Notes under the pieces: model-generated
Databases searched by the model: none
What the model saw: the letters and a program-made list of their open reading frames with translations, nothing else
What the model was told of the DNA's origin: nothing
Translations under genes and position numbers: made by a program
Part shown: positions 40,069 to 49,452 of the stretch, piece by piece
Numbering within the stretch: the stretch's first letter is position 1
Layout of the letters: every line of letters begins with the position of its first letter
Origin: Hymenobacter cellulosivorans
Lineage (GTDB): Bacteria > Bacteroidota > Bacteroidia > Cytophagales > Hymenobacteraceae
Assembly (NCBI RefSeq): GCF_022919135.1
Contig: NZ_CP095049.1
Location: forward strand, 1,178,001 to 1,242,000
Length of the DNA stretch: 64,000 nt
Reading direction: 5' to 3'

Positions 40069-41895
40069 ATGGGCAAGAAACACAACGATGACAACTCCGC
40101 CCGGCGGGGGCGCCCCAGCGGCGACCGGCCTTCCGGCAACTTTGGCAACAGCGGTGGGCCGCGCAAATTCTCTTCCCGTCCCGGCGAAGGTGGTTTCGGC
40201 GGCAACCGTTCCGGCAATGACGGTGCCGGCCGCGACTTTTCCTCGCGCCCATCTTTTGGCCGTTCGGAAGGCCGCCCCAGCTCTGGCGGGGGCAAGCGCT
40301 TCGGCGGCAGCGAAGGCGGGCCGCGTAAGTTTGGCAACTCAGGTGGCCCCGGCAGCTTCGGCCGTAGTGAAGGTTCCGGCAACCGCGGCGGCTTCGGCGG
40401 CCCGCGCCGCGATGGAGGCGACGACCGCCGCTCGTTCGGCCGCGACAATGACCGGAGTTCGTCCCGCCGCTTCGAAGGCCGGGAAGACCGCCGCGACGAG
40501 CGCCCAGCGCAGCCTTATAATCCCAAGGCGAACTGGCCCGGCCAGCCTTATCAGCAGGAAGGCAAACCCGCTGTACCCCGCGGCAATTCCGGGGAACGTA
40601 ACCGCAAATTCAACAAAGTAAACCCTCACGCCCAGCCCAAGCCGAGCATGCCCGAGCCGCCGGTGGATTTCCGCCGCGAAGAGCGCGACGGTGACACGGG
40701 GCCCAACCGGGCTATCCGGCCGGCGCGTCCATTCGATTTCCGGGGCGTGCCTGAAGGTTTCAACCGTGAGGAGAAACCGCGCCCCGACCGTCGGGATGAT
40801 AACGTCGGATCGGAGCGCCGCGGCGAGAGTGGCTTTGGTCGTGAGGAGCGCCGTGGGGCACCTGACCGCCGCGAAAGTGGCTTCGGCAACCGCAGCTTTG
40901 GCGAACGGCCCAGCTTTGGCAGCAAGCCTTACGGCGACAAAGGTGGAGCACGCGGTGATAAGCCCCGGGCTTTTGGCGATAAGCCAGCCTACGGCGATAA
41001 GCGCGAAGCGCGGCCTTTTGGCGAGCGGACCGAGCGTCCGGTTCGCCCAACTTATGAGAACCGGGCTGATAAGCCCAAGCGGGGAGAGGTAGCCGGCGAA
41101 GCACCCGAGTACAAAAATCTGCGTCACTACGAGGAAGACAAGACGCGCGGCAACAAGCGCCGCCGCGACGAAGACGACTCCCACGCTGACACGACCCGCC
41201 TGAACCGCTACATCGCAAACGCAGGTATCTGCTCCCGCCGCGAAGCCGACTCCCTTATTGCCGCCGGCGAAATCCGGGTGAATGGGGAAGTGGTGACGGA
41301 AATGGGCTACCAAGTGCAGCCTACCGACACGGTGCAATACGGCAAGACTAACCTGAAGCGCGAGAAGCACGTGTACGTGCTGCTCAATAAGCCCAAGGAT
41401 TACTTGACGACCACCGACGACCCGGAAGGCCGTCGTACGGTGATGGAGTTGGTCGCTTCGGCCTCGAAGGAGCGTATCTTCCCCGTAGGCCGCCTCGACC
41501 GGAACACGACGGGCCTGCTGCTCTTCACCAACGATGGGGAAGTAGCCCAGAAACTCTCGCACCCTTCGCACAAGAACAAGAAGATCTACCAAGTTGAGCT
41601 GAACAACCCCCTGACGGAGGAGCACCTCAAGCAGATTGCCGCCGGCCTGGAGCTGGAGGATGGCAAAGCAGAAGTGGATGACGTGGCCGTGGTAGCCGGT
41701 AACCCGCACTTCGTGGGCATCGAGCTGCACCTGGGTCGCAACCGGATTGTGCGCCGCATCTTCGAGCACTTAGGCTACGAAGTCGTAACCCTGGACCGGG
41801 TGCAGTACGCGGGTCTGACCAAAAAGGACCTGCCCCGTGGCAAATGGCGCTTCTTGAGCGAAAAGGAAGTCATTCGCTTGAAGTATTTCCTGTAA
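40069..41895 (+). CDS. RsuA/RluB-type pseudouridine synthase with long disordered Arg/Gly-rich N-terminus
   Basis: A 608-residue protein. The first 370 or so residues are low complexity, rich in Gly, Arg, Ser, Asp and Phe, with many RGG, FGG, GGF and FGD units (for example SFGERPSFGSKPYGDKGGAR). An S4 RNA-binding domain follows (TTRLNRYIANAGICSRREAD), then the catalytic domain with FPVGRLDRNTTGLLLFTNDG, whose Asp is the nucleophile, and RRIFEHLGYEVVTLDRVQYA. It probably modifies 23S or 16S rRNA uridine. The tail is far longer than in E. coli RluB (about 290 residues in all) and may hold the enzyme on ribosomal RNA or form condensates; that is inference. Confidence 0.9.
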   Translation: MGKKHNDDNSARRGRPSGDRPSGNFGNSGGPRKFSSRPGEGGFGGNRSGNDGAGRDFSSRPSFGRSEGRPSSGGGKRFGGSEGGPRKFGNSGGPGSFGRSEGSGNRGGFGGPRRDGGDDRRSFGRDNDRSSSRRFEGREDRRDERPAQPYNPKANWPGQPYQQEGKPAVPRGNSGERNRKFNKVNPHAQPKPSMPEPPVDFRREERDGDTGPNRAIRPARPFDFRGVPEGFNREEKPRPDRRDDNVGSERRGESGFGREERRGAPDRRESGFGNRSFGERPSFGSKPYGDKGGARGDKPRAFGDKPAYGDKREARPFGERTERPVRPTYENRADKPKRGEVAGEAPEYKNLRHYEEDKTRGNKRRRDEDDSHADTTRLNRYIANAGICSRREADSLIAAGEIRVNGEVVTEMGYQVQPTDTVQYGKTNLKREKHVYVLLNKPKDYLTTTDDPEGRRTVMELVASASKERIFPVGRLDRNTTGLLLFTNDGEVAQKLSHPSHKNKKIYQVELNNPLTEEHLKQIAAGLELEDGKAEVDDVAVVAGNPHFVGIELHLGRNRIVRRIFEHLGYEVVTLDRVQYAGLTKKDLPRGKWRFLSEKEVIRLKYFL

Positions 41896-41907
41896 CCAAG
41901 CAACCTG

Positions 41908-41947
41908 CAGGCTGGCTGTTGACTCATACAGCCAGCCTGTTTGGTTT
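41908..41947 (+). terminator. Terminator after the pseudouridine synthase gene
   Basis: Perfect 12-bp arms 41908-41919 and 41928-41939 with an 8-base loop, followed by TTTGGTTT. Confidence 0.85.
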
Positions 41948-42021
41948 AAGGCCGCGCCCTGCGGTAGCTGAAGCCAGCTGGTTGTACTTCCAGTAAGCTG
42001 AATTTCCTCTGTTATCCCCGA

Positions 42022-42765
42022 ATGCGTACCCTGGCCCTCGATATTGGCAACACCGCCGTAAAGTACGGCTGCTTTGCCGGCAACGACCTGCTCGAAACGG
42101 GCGTGGTGGAGTCGGTGGCGGCCGTGAGCGGGATGCTGGCGCGGCTGCAGCCGCGCCACGTCATCAGCAGCTCAGTGGCCGAGGATACGGCCCATTGGGT
42201 ACCGCAGTGGCAGCAGCAGATTTCGGGCCGGGTGCTGGAATTTCTGCCCGCCACGACACTGTTACCGATTCACAACGGATACGCTACGCCCCAGACCCTG
42301 GGAGCCGACCGACTCGCGGCGGCCGTGGGGGCCGCTTGGCTCTGGCCGACCCGCAGTACGCTTATCATCGACGCGGGCACAGCCATCAAGTGCGACTGGG
42401 TGGAAGGTGGCCATACGTTCCGGGGCGGGAGTATTGCCCCGGGGCTGCGGCTGCGGTTTCAGGCCCTGCACACGTTTACGAGCCGTTTGCCGTTGGTAAC
42501 CCCACCAGCCGATACTACGGCTTCCGTAGCCCTCACCGGCGACGATACCGAGTCAGCCATTCGAAGTGGGGTATTGAACGGAGCCGTAGCCGAAGTAAAT
42601 GGATTTATTGCTGCCTATCGGGCCCAGAATCCCGATCTGCAGATTGTGTTAGCCGGGGGCGACGCTGGCTTTTTTCAACCACGGCTGAAAGGCCGTATCT
42701 TTGTCATTCCGGAGCTCGTGCTCATTGGGCTTCACCGAATACTGGTGCATAATGTTGAAATCTAA
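42022..42765 (+). CDS. coaX: Type III pantothenate kinase
   Basis: A 247-residue ASKHA-fold kinase that phosphorylates pantothenate in the first step of coenzyme A synthesis. It shows LALDIGNTAVKYG (phosphate 1 loop), GADRLAAAVGAAW, the phosphate-2 motif IDAGTAIKCDWV and GGSIAPGLRLRFQALH. IVLAGGDAGFF completes the adenosine site. This type needs a monovalent cation and is not inhibited by CoA. It is the first gene of the coaX-OMP-lptC cluster; its end overlaps the next start by 14 bases. Confidence 0.95.
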   Translation: MRTLALDIGNTAVKYGCFAGNDLLETGVVESVAAVSGMLARLQPRHVISSSVAEDTAHWVPQWQQQISGRVLEFLPATTLLPIHNGYATPQTLGADRLAAAVGAAWLWPTRSTLIIDAGTAIKCDWVEGGHTFRGGSIAPGLRLRFQALHTFTSRLPLVTPPADTTASVALTGDDTESAIRSGVLNGAVAEVNGFIAAYRAQNPDLQIVLAGGDAGFFQPRLKGRIFVIPELVLIGLHRILVHNVEI

Positions 42766-44104
42766 ATCGGCTGGCTTTATAGGGCTGGTAGTACTAGGCC
42801 TGATGGCCGCCCCCAACGTCTATGGTCAAGGCCTGGGTAACTCTCCCTATTCGCGCTTAGGGTTGGGCGACTACAATCCCAACCTGGGCGGTGTACGGCA
42901 GCAGGGTATGGGCGGCGTAGGCTTGGCCGCTCCCAACAGCACCAACGTCAACGACATCAACCCGGCCATGCTGTACTACACAGGCCGCACGACGTACGAA
43001 GCTGGCTTCAACGGGCAGTACAAAACCCTGCGCAATGCTACGGGCACCAATAAAACCGGCAGCGGCACGCTGGGTTATCTAGCCCTGAGCTTCCCCATCT
43101 CCAAAAGCTGGGCAGCCTCGCTGGGCCTGCGTCCCTACAGTTCGGTCGATTATGAGTCGAACACCGTGGGAGCAGTAACCAACGACAACAGCGGAGCCCA
43201 GGTGCTCAAGCAGCAGAGAGGCGAGGGCGAAATTACCGAGGCCTATCTGGCCCAAGCCTTCCGCGTAGCTAAAGGGCTAACCGTAGGCGCATCGGCCTCC
43301 TACATTTTTGGCTCTATCGACGAGGTGGTGAGTACGACCGTCGTAACGCCTGATGCCGCAGCTGTTACGGACATCACCCGGTCGGCGGTGAGTGACCAGC
43401 TGCACTACTCTGACTTTGCTTTCCGCGGTGCTTTACACTACCGCAGCAAGTTCAACGACAAGCTGAACTACAATGTGGGCGGCGTATACACCTTCCAAAC
43501 CAACCTGAACGGTACGCGCAGCATTTCCTTGCGCCGCGAGGATGCCGAGGGCGTGGTCATTGAGGAGCAGGCGTTGGAAACCGAAAAGAAAGGTACCGCT
43601 ACTTTGCCGGCCCTGACCCAAATCGGCATCAGCCTCGATAACAACAAGACCTGGAGCGCCAGCCTGGATGTGGCCCACCAGCAATGGTCGAATTTCAGAG
43701 GTATCGGCGGCACGTCGGCAGCTACCCCCCTGAACAACACGTTGCGCGTGGGAGTAGGCGGAGAATTCACCCCGGACCCCACTTCGGTTGACAACTACTT
43801 CAAACGCATCAGCTACCGGGGTGGGCTGAGCGTCAGTCAGATGCCTTACCGTCCCGGCGGTGCAACGCTCTACGACCGGGCTGTCAGCTGGGGCTTTGCC
43901 TTCCCGATGCCTTCCGCTACCCCTCTCGACGCGACGGTCCTGAGTTTGGCCTTCACCTACGGGCAGCGGGGCAATACCAACTACAGCACACTGGTGGAAA
44001 ACGGCAGCAGCCGTCAGGTCAGCAACGTAAAGGAAGACTACATCCGGATGCAGCTGGGTGTGACGCTGAACAACCGCTGGTTTATCAAACGTCGGATTGA
44101 GTAA
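42752..44104 (+). CDS. Outer-membrane beta-barrel protein of the coaX-lptC cluster
   Basis: A 450-residue protein starting at the ATG at 42752 (MLKSKSAGFIGLVVLGLMAA); a frame extension to 42701 overlaps coaX further. It has a signal peptide cleaved near VYGQG. NSPYSRLGLGDYNPNLGGVR and a series of alternating amphipathic strands ending in an aromatic-containing C-terminus (NNRWFIKRRIE) suggest an outer-membrane beta-barrel. In Bacteroidetes such an OMP commonly sits between coaX and lptC. It resembles FadL-like/porin proteins only loosely, and the transported substrate is unknown. Confidence 0.75.
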   Translation: MLKSKSAGFIGLVVLGLMAAPNVYGQGLGNSPYSRLGLGDYNPNLGGVRQQGMGGVGLAAPNSTNVNDINPAMLYYTGRTTYEAGFNGQYKTLRNATGTNKTGSGTLGYLALSFPISKSWAASLGLRPYSSVDYESNTVGAVTNDNSGAQVLKQQRGEGEITEAYLAQAFRVAKGLTVGASASYIFGSIDEVVSTTVVTPDAAAVTDITRSAVSDQLHYSDFAFRGALHYRSKFNDKLNYNVGGVYTFQTNLNGTRSISLRREDAEGVVIEEQALETEKKGTATLPALTQIGISLDNNKTWSASLDVAHQQWSNFRGIGGTSAATPLNNTLRVGVGGEFTPDPTSVDNYFKRISYRGGLSVSQMPYRPGGATLYDRAVSWGFAFPMPSATPLDATVLSLAFTYGQRGNTNYSTLVENGSSRQVSNVKEDYIRMQLGVTLNNRWFIKRRIE

Positions 44105-44117
44105 GTACCCCGGAGCT

Positions 44118-44690
44118 ATGGCTGCACAACGCGTAAGCTGGTTGCTGGGCGTGGCCCTGCTAGCCGGGGGCACCTGGAGCTGCGAGAAAAAAGAAGCCCA
44201 GGTAACCAAGAAGGTCGTTTACAAAGGCCCGATCAGCGAAACAACCAACGTACTGACCCTGCTCAGCGACTCGGCCAAGCTGCAGATCCGGCTGACGGCC
44301 CCGGTGGAGGAAACCTTTGAATCCGGAGACCAGATTTACCCCAAAGGCGTCAAAGTGAGCTTCTACGGCGATGGTGGCAGCCGGGTCATCAACACCCTGG
44401 AAGGCAAGTACGCCAAGTACGACAAGGCCAAGAACCTTTACCTGGTGCGCGGCGATGTGCGGGTGGCCAACCAGGAAAAGCAGCAGAAGATGAACACCGA
44501 GGAGCTGTTCTACGACCGGGTGAAGGCCATTATCTATACCAAGCCCGAAACCGCCGTACGGGTCGAAACCCTGACCGAAGTATTGACGGGCAATGGCCTA
44601 ACGGCTAATCAGGATTTCTCGCTCTACAGTATTCTGAATCCTACCGGCGTCTTCACCCTGAGCGAAGCCCCACCGGTCAACGCCAAATAA
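44118..44690 (+). CDS. lptC: LPS export ABC transporter periplasmic protein LptC
   Basis: A 190-residue lipoprotein-like LptC. I chose the ATG at 44118 (MAAQRVSWLL) rather than the TTG at 44097, because it gives a clean signal with the lipobox-like TWSC at residues 19-22. The OstA-type beta-jellyroll follows (FESGDQIYPKGVKVSFYGDG, LYLVRGDVRVANQEKQQ, MNTEELFYDRVKAIIYT). LptC links the inner-membrane LptBFG ATPase to the periplasmic LptA bridge that carries lipopolysaccharide. lptB lies 10 kb downstream in this window. Confidence 0.88.
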   Translation: MAAQRVSWLLGVALLAGGTWSCEKKEAQVTKKVVYKGPISETTNVLTLLSDSAKLQIRLTAPVEETFESGDQIYPKGVKVSFYGDGGSRVINTLEGKYAKYDKAKNLYLVRGDVRVANQEKQQKMNTEELFYDRVKAIIYTKPETAVRVETLTEVLTGNGLTANQDFSLYSILNPTGVFTLSEAPPVNAK

Positions 44691-44699
44691 CTTCTTCGT

Positions 44700-44996
44700 A
44701 TGCGTATCGACCCGTCTATGTGGCGCACCATCCTGTTTTCACTGGGCGTGGTCACGTTCGTTATCGGCGTGTACCAGACCTTGGTAGAAAACAACCCCAA
44801 GGTGCCCGCTGAGAGCTTGCAGCGCAATTACTGGCTGTTCATGATTTCGCTGGGCTGCATCATGTACTACCGCTACCTGAAGCAGCGCGACAAGGAAGCC
44901 CGCTTTCTGGCCGACCCCAAAAATGCGCCTAAAGTTCCGGCCAAGTCGCCGGCAAAATCCGGCAAAGCCCAGCCGCGCAAGAAGTCCCGAAACTAG
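44700..44996 (+). CDS. Small membrane protein of unknown function downstream of lptC
   Basis: A 98-residue protein with two membrane helices (TILFSLGVVTFVIGVYQTLV and YWLFMISLGCIMYYRYLK) and a basic Pro/Lys-rich tail (PAKSPAKSGKAQPRKKSRN). I recognise no domain. It starts nine bases after lptC and is followed by a terminator, so it belongs to the coaX-OMP-lptC operon. In other Bacteroidetes a small membrane protein often occupies this place. Function is not known. Confidence 0.7.
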   Translation: MRIDPSMWRTILFSLGVVTFVIGVYQTLVENNPKVPAESLQRNYWLFMISLGCIMYYRYLKQRDKEARFLADPKNAPKVPAKSPAKSGKAQPRKKSRN

Positions 44997-45013
44997 CTTT
45001 ATACCTGAAACTT

Positions 45014-45041
45014 GCCCGCCCGGAGTCACCTTCGGGCGGGC
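45014..45041 (+). terminator. Terminator after the lptC operon
   Basis: Arms GCCCGCCCG (45014-45022) and CGGGCGGGC (45033-45041). The following bases (TTGCGTTCGG) hold only a weak T run. Confidence 0.55.
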
Positions 45042-45127
45042 TTGCGTTCGGTTAGCTTTGAATGTCCGGGGGATTCTGGTTATTTTGCGACTCTTTCTAC
45101 TTTTTTACCGCGCTTTTTTTCAAGTAA

Positions 45128-47254
45128 ATGGCATTAATTAACACGATCCGAGAAAAATCGAGCTGGGCTGTTGGCATCGTTGCCATCGGTTTGCTGCTCT
45201 TTATCGTCGGGGGAGACCTGATAGGCGGTAAAAACCGCCTGTTTAACCGCAATGAAAACACGGTAGGCGAAATAGCCGGCGAGAAAGTAGACTACGAAGC
45301 GTTTAACGCGGCGCTGGAACAGGCCAAGCAGAACTATATCCAGCAGCAAGGCCGTCAGCCCGACGAGCAGGCCATGGGTTACCTGCGCGACCAGGCCTGG
45401 AACCAGACCATCTACCGCATTGCCTTCGCCAAGGAGTTCGAAAAGCTGGGTATCGCCGTATCGGACGACGAACTGACTGACATGGTGCAGGGCAAAAACA
45501 TTCACCCCAGCATCCGCCAGGCCTTCACCGATCAGCAGACCGGCCAGTTTGACCGCGCCAAGGTGATTGAGTACCTCAAGAACCTCGACAAGCTGCCCCC
45601 CCAGTCGCAGCAGGCCTGGTACAACTTCGAAGCCAACCTGGCTCCGGAGCGCATGGGCAACAAGTACAACAACCTCATCAAGCTCTCGACCTACGTGACG
45701 AGCGCCGAGGCCAAGCTCTACAACGAAAACCAGAACACCCGCGCCAGCATCCGCTACCTGTTCGTGCCGTACTTCTCCATCTCTGATTCGGCCGTAAAGG
45801 TGAGCGACGACCAGCTGCAGGCCTACCTCGACAAGAACAAAGGTCGCTACAAAGTAGAAGCCGGCCGTAGCATCGAGTACGTGTCCATCCCCGTGGTAGC
45901 CTCGGTAGAAGACAGCGCCGCCGTGAAAAAGACGGTCGACGAGCTGGCTGCCCAGTTCCGCACCGCCCCAGTTGATTCGCTCTTCGTGAAGCTCAACTCT
46001 GACCAGCCCTACAACGGTGCCTTCGTTACGCCCGCCGATATGCCCGAGAAGCTGCGTCAGCAGCTGCCCCTCACGGTAGGTCAGGTGTATGGTCCCTACG
46101 CTGAAAACGGCGTGTACTCGCTCTTCAAAGTAACGGCTCAGAAAGCCGGTGCTCAGGCTGCCGCCCGCGCCAGCCACATTCTCATCAAGCCCGAAGGCAC
46201 CACGCCCGAGGCGAAAGCAGCAGCCCTGGCTAAAGCCAAGGACGTTCTGGCCAAAATCAAGGGAGGCGCCGACTTCGCCGCTATGGCTCGTCAGTATGGC
46301 ACCGACGGCACCACCGCCACCGGCGGCGACCTGGGCTGGTTCACGCAGGGCCGCATGGTGCCTGAGTTCGAGAAAGCCGTATTTGGTGCTACCTCGGCCG
46401 GCCTGCTGCCCAACCCGGTAGAAACCTCGTTCGGCTACCACATCATCAAGATTACAGCTCCCAAGACCTCGCAAACCTACCAGATTGCGGCGGTTCAGAA
46501 GACCATTACGCCTTCCGACGCTACCCGCGAGGCTGCTTACGCCCGCGCTCAGGAGCTGAAAGGCAAAGCCAATGACCTGGCTTCGTTCCGTGCCGCCGTA
46601 GCTGCCGACAAGAGCTTGCAGAAGCAGGAGGCCAAAGGTCTGGGCAGCGACGCCCGCAGCGTAAACAACCTGCAGAACGCCCGTGAACTGGTCCGCTGGG
46701 CCTACGGCGCCGGCAACGGCGGCAAGAAAACCGAAATCGGTGACGTATCGGAAGTGTATGAAATTGGTGACCAGTACGTTATCGGCGTCCTGACCGAGGA
46801 GCGCGCTAAAGGCACCGCTGATGTAGCCAGCCTGAAGCAAGAGTTGTCGGCTGCCGTGCGCAACGAGCTGAAAGCCAAGCAAATCATGGACAAGCTCAAC
46901 GGCAAGAAAGGCACCCTGGAGCAGATTGCCGCTGCCTATGGCCCCACAGCCCAGGTGAAAACGGCTGATAACGTAGTGCTCGGTACCGGCGTCGTTCAGG
47001 GTCTGGGCGGTGAGCCCCTGGCCGTGGGCAAAGCCTTCGGCCTGAAGCCCGGTCAGCAGTCGGCCCCCTTCCAGGGGGAGCAGGGCGTGCTGATTGTGGA
47101 GACCGTGAAAGTCGACAAGCCTACCGTACCAACCGACGTAGCAACGATTCGTCAGCAGCTGACGGCTCAGCGTACGGCCCGTGCCGATGGCGCCATCTAC
47201 GAAGCTGTGAAGACCAATGCCAACATCAAGGATGAGCGCACCAAGTTCTTCTAA
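45128..47254 (+). CDS. ppiD: Periplasmic folding chaperone PpiD (peptidyl-prolyl isomerase)
   Basis: A 708-residue protein anchored by one N-terminal helix (SSWAVGIVAIGLLLFIVGGD, residues 11-30). A SurA-N/PpiD-N helical domain follows (IAGEKVDYEAFNAALEQAKQ). A parvulin domain appears as ARASHILIKPEGTTPE, KGGADFAAMARQYGTDGT, GGDLGWFTQGRMVPEFEKAV and ETSFGYHIIKIT. A second, less conserved half follows. PpiD helps proteins leaving the SecYEG translocon. It lies at the end of the lptC region, as in related genomes, and a terminator follows at 47279. Confidence 0.93.
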   Translation: MALINTIREKSSWAVGIVAIGLLLFIVGGDLIGGKNRLFNRNENTVGEIAGEKVDYEAFNAALEQAKQNYIQQQGRQPDEQAMGYLRDQAWNQTIYRIAFAKEFEKLGIAVSDDELTDMVQGKNIHPSIRQAFTDQQTGQFDRAKVIEYLKNLDKLPPQSQQAWYNFEANLAPERMGNKYNNLIKLSTYVTSAEAKLYNENQNTRASIRYLFVPYFSISDSAVKVSDDQLQAYLDKNKGRYKVEAGRSIEYVSIPVVASVEDSAAVKKTVDELAAQFRTAPVDSLFVKLNSDQPYNGAFVTPADMPEKLRQQLPLTVGQVYGPYAENGVYSLFKVTAQKAGAQAAARASHILIKPEGTTPEAKAAALAKAKDVLAKIKGGADFAAMARQYGTDGTTATGGDLGWFTQGRMVPEFEKAVFGATSAGLLPNPVETSFGYHIIKITAPKTSQTYQIAAVQKTITPSDATREAAYARAQELKGKANDLASFRAAVAADKSLQKQEAKGLGSDARSVNNLQNARELVRWAYGAGNGGKKTEIGDVSEVYEIGDQYVIGVLTEERAKGTADVASLKQELSAAVRNELKAKQIMDKLNGKKGTLEQIAAAYGPTAQVKTADNVVLGTGVVQGLGGEPLAVGKAFGLKPGQQSAPFQGEQGVLIVETVKVDKPTVPTDVATIRQQLTAQRTARADGAIYEAVKTNANIKDERTKFF

Positions 47255-47278
47255 GCCGCGTACCTAGTAGAAGCATCA

Positions 47279-47312
47279 AAAGGGCTGTACCTTCGGGTAC
47301 GGCCCTTTTTGT
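47279..47312 (+). terminator. Terminator after ppiD
   Basis: AAAGGGCTGTAC (47279-47290) pairs with GTACGGCCCTTT (47298-47309) apart from one G-T pair, with a 7-base loop and a T run. Confidence 0.85.
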
Positions 47313-47477
47313 TTGGCGCCGGGTGCAGCCTGCGTGGCAACGGCTCACTCTTTTCCGCTACGAAAGAATCTTTGAGACGAAGGTTTTACGTTTACCTTCT
47401 GGTTTTCGGACCCAAATGAATGAAAGTAAGCCTCGTCCGGTTTACCTTCTCGGATTACTTGATTAGAACTCTGCGCT

Positions 47478-49313
47478 ATGCGTCTTTTTTCTTTGCGTCG
47501 TTTGATTCACGTTAGCTCGGCCGTAGTGCTAGGGCTGGGCCTCACCTTGCAGGTGGCCCAGGCCCAGGACGAAGGCGGCATTGCCTTGGCCCGGGAATAT
47601 GCCCGCAAAGGAGAGAATGAGAAGGCCGCCTTCCTGTTTGGCCGCCTGCGCAGCGAAGAGCAGGCCGCGCCCAACGTACTGCCCGAGTACCTGGCGGTGC
47701 TTCAAAACCTGAAGCGCTACAAGGACGCCGAAAAGCTGGTAAAAAAGGCTATCCGTCAGCGGCCCGAGGAGCCGTCCTACGGCGTGGCCCTGGGGGCTCT
47801 CTACACCGCCGCCGGCGACCCGGCCGCCGCCACCAAACAGTACGACCGGCTCGTGAGTCAGCTGACTGCTGCTCAGGTAGTACCCGTGGCTACTGAGTTT
47901 GTGCGGCTTAACCTGCCCGAATGGGCCGAAAAAACCTACCTGAAAGGCCGGACGCTAGCCAAAGACGACACCGAATACGCCCCCCAGCTGATTCAGCTCT
48001 ACACCCAGTCGGGCCAGACCGACAAGGTGATGACCGAAACCCTGCGCTTGGTGCAGGACGATGAGCAGCAGTTGCCCTTCGTGCGCAACATGCTTCAGAA
48101 CAGCCTGCGCGAAGACAAGGACTTCGACGCGCTGGAGAAAGTGCTGTTTGCCAACGTGCAGAAGTTTCCCGAGCGGGCCGTGTATAGTGAGCTACTGCTG
48201 TGGCTACAAATGCAGCGCCGCGACTTTACCGGTGCCCTGGTGCAGGCCAAGGCCCTCGACCGGCGCGGCCGTACCGAAGGGGCCCGGGTGATGGAACTGG
48301 CCAGCATTGCCCAGCGCAACAAGGACTACGAAAGCGCCATTGCCGGCTACGACTATGTGACCCGCGAGTACCGCAGCGGCATGTATTACCGCCTGGCCCG
48401 GCAGCGCCTGGTGCAGGCCCGCGAGGAGCAGGTCCGCTCCACGTACCCGGTGGACCCTGCCAAGATTCGCAGCCTGATTAGCGAGTATCAGAATGTGCTG
48501 ACGGATTTGGGCAAGACGCCCGAAACGGCCCCGGTGCTGCGCAACATGGCGGCTCTTTACGCCTTTCAGCTCGATGAGAAAGACAAGGCCATGGCTATGT
48601 TGCAGGAGGTAATCGACATGCCCCGGGCCAGCCTCGACGTGGTGGATGAAGCCAAGGTCAACTTGGCTGATATTTACCTGCTGCGCAGTGAGCCCTGGGA
48701 AGCTACGTTGCTGTATTCGCAGGTCGAGAAGTCGCACAAAGACTCGCCGGTGGGCTACGAGGCCAAGCTGCGCAATGCCCGCTTGAGCTACTACGCCGGC
48801 GACTTCAAACTGGCCAAAAGCCACCTGGACATTCTCAAAGAAGCTACCAGCCGCGAAATTGCCAACGATGCCATGCAGCTCAGCCTGCTCATCACCGACA
48901 ACACGGCCATGGACACCGCTGGCGTGGCCCTGCGCGACTACTCGGCCGTGGAGTTGCTTGTGTTCCAGAACAAGCTCGATGCGGCCCTCAAGGGCTTGGA
49001 TAACCTGCTCCAGAAGTACCCTGGCCATGCCCTCACCGACGACGCCTGGTATCTGAAAGCCCAGCTCCAGCGCCGCATGGGTGACTATCCGGCGGCCCTT
49101 ACTACGCTGGAAAAGATTACGGCCAACCCCAAGTACGACGTGCTCAGCGACGATGCGCTGTTCTTGACGGCCAGCATTGCTGAGGAAAACCTTCAGGACC
49201 GCGAAAAAGCCAAAACGCTCTACAACCAGCTGCTGGTCAAATATCCCGGCAGCATCTACACCGCTGAGGCCCGCAAACGCTTCCGCAAGCTGCGCGGCGA
49301 CGCCGTGAATTAG
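47478..49313 (+). CDS. Secreted tetratricopeptide-repeat protein
   Basis: A 611-residue protein with a signal peptide (LIHVSSAVVLGLGLTLQVAQAQ, cleavage after AQA). Many TPR units follow, for example LAREYARKGENEKAAFLFGR, EYLAVLQNLKRYKDAEKLVK, LGALYTAAGDPAAATKQYDR and ALTTLEKITANPKYDV. It ends with KTLYNQLLVKYPGSIYTAEA, the motif typical of BamD/YbgF-like TPR ends. It probably acts in the periplasm as a scaffold, but partners are unknown. The upstream 222-bp gap holds two copies of GTTTACCTTCT (47389 and 47440 area) of unknown meaning. Confidence 0.82.
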   Translation: MRLFSLRRLIHVSSAVVLGLGLTLQVAQAQDEGGIALAREYARKGENEKAAFLFGRLRSEEQAAPNVLPEYLAVLQNLKRYKDAEKLVKKAIRQRPEEPSYGVALGALYTAAGDPAAATKQYDRLVSQLTAAQVVPVATEFVRLNLPEWAEKTYLKGRTLAKDDTEYAPQLIQLYTQSGQTDKVMTETLRLVQDDEQQLPFVRNMLQNSLREDKDFDALEKVLFANVQKFPERAVYSELLLWLQMQRRDFTGALVQAKALDRRGRTEGARVMELASIAQRNKDYESAIAGYDYVTREYRSGMYYRLARQRLVQAREEQVRSTYPVDPAKIRSLISEYQNVLTDLGKTPETAPVLRNMAALYAFQLDEKDKAMAMLQEVIDMPRASLDVVDEAKVNLADIYLLRSEPWEATLLYSQVEKSHKDSPVGYEAKLRNARLSYYAGDFKLAKSHLDILKEATSREIANDAMQLSLLITDNTAMDTAGVALRDYSAVELLVFQNKLDAALKGLDNLLQKYPGHALTDDAWYLKAQLQRRMGDYPAALTTLEKITANPKYDVLSDDALFLTASIAEENLQDREKAKTLYNQLLVKYPGSIYTAEARKRFRKLRGDAVN

Positions 49314-49338
49314 AAGTTTATAGAATGGAATAAAAGCC

Positions 49339-49437
49339 CGTCATGTCGACCAGCGGGAGACATCTTGCTGGCTGGCATTTGCTTACTAACCCGATGACGT
49401 CACGCGAGTTTTCTCACTCTGCTCGGAATGACGTTCT
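49339..49437. repeat. Palindromic intergenic repeat (GTCATGTCGA family, second copy)
   Basis: Shares the ordered words GTCATGTCGA, GAGACATCT, AACCCGA-GACG-CACGC and TCTC with the copy at 22598, at about 65-70% identity by eye. Its right end ATGACGTTCTG is identical to that of the repeat at 18066. No ORF. Located between the TPR gene and the 37-residue protein gene. Confidence 0.7.
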
Positions 49438-49452
49438 GGGATAACACCTGCT

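Noticed and set aside
40339..41769. 476-residue frame opposite the pseudouridine synthase
   Set aside because: Ala-rich antisense shadow; the plus-strand protein has S4 and synthase motifs.
47389..47450. Two GTTTACCTTCT direct repeats before the TPR gene
   Set aside because: Only two copies; could be chance or a weak regulatory pair, not enough to call.
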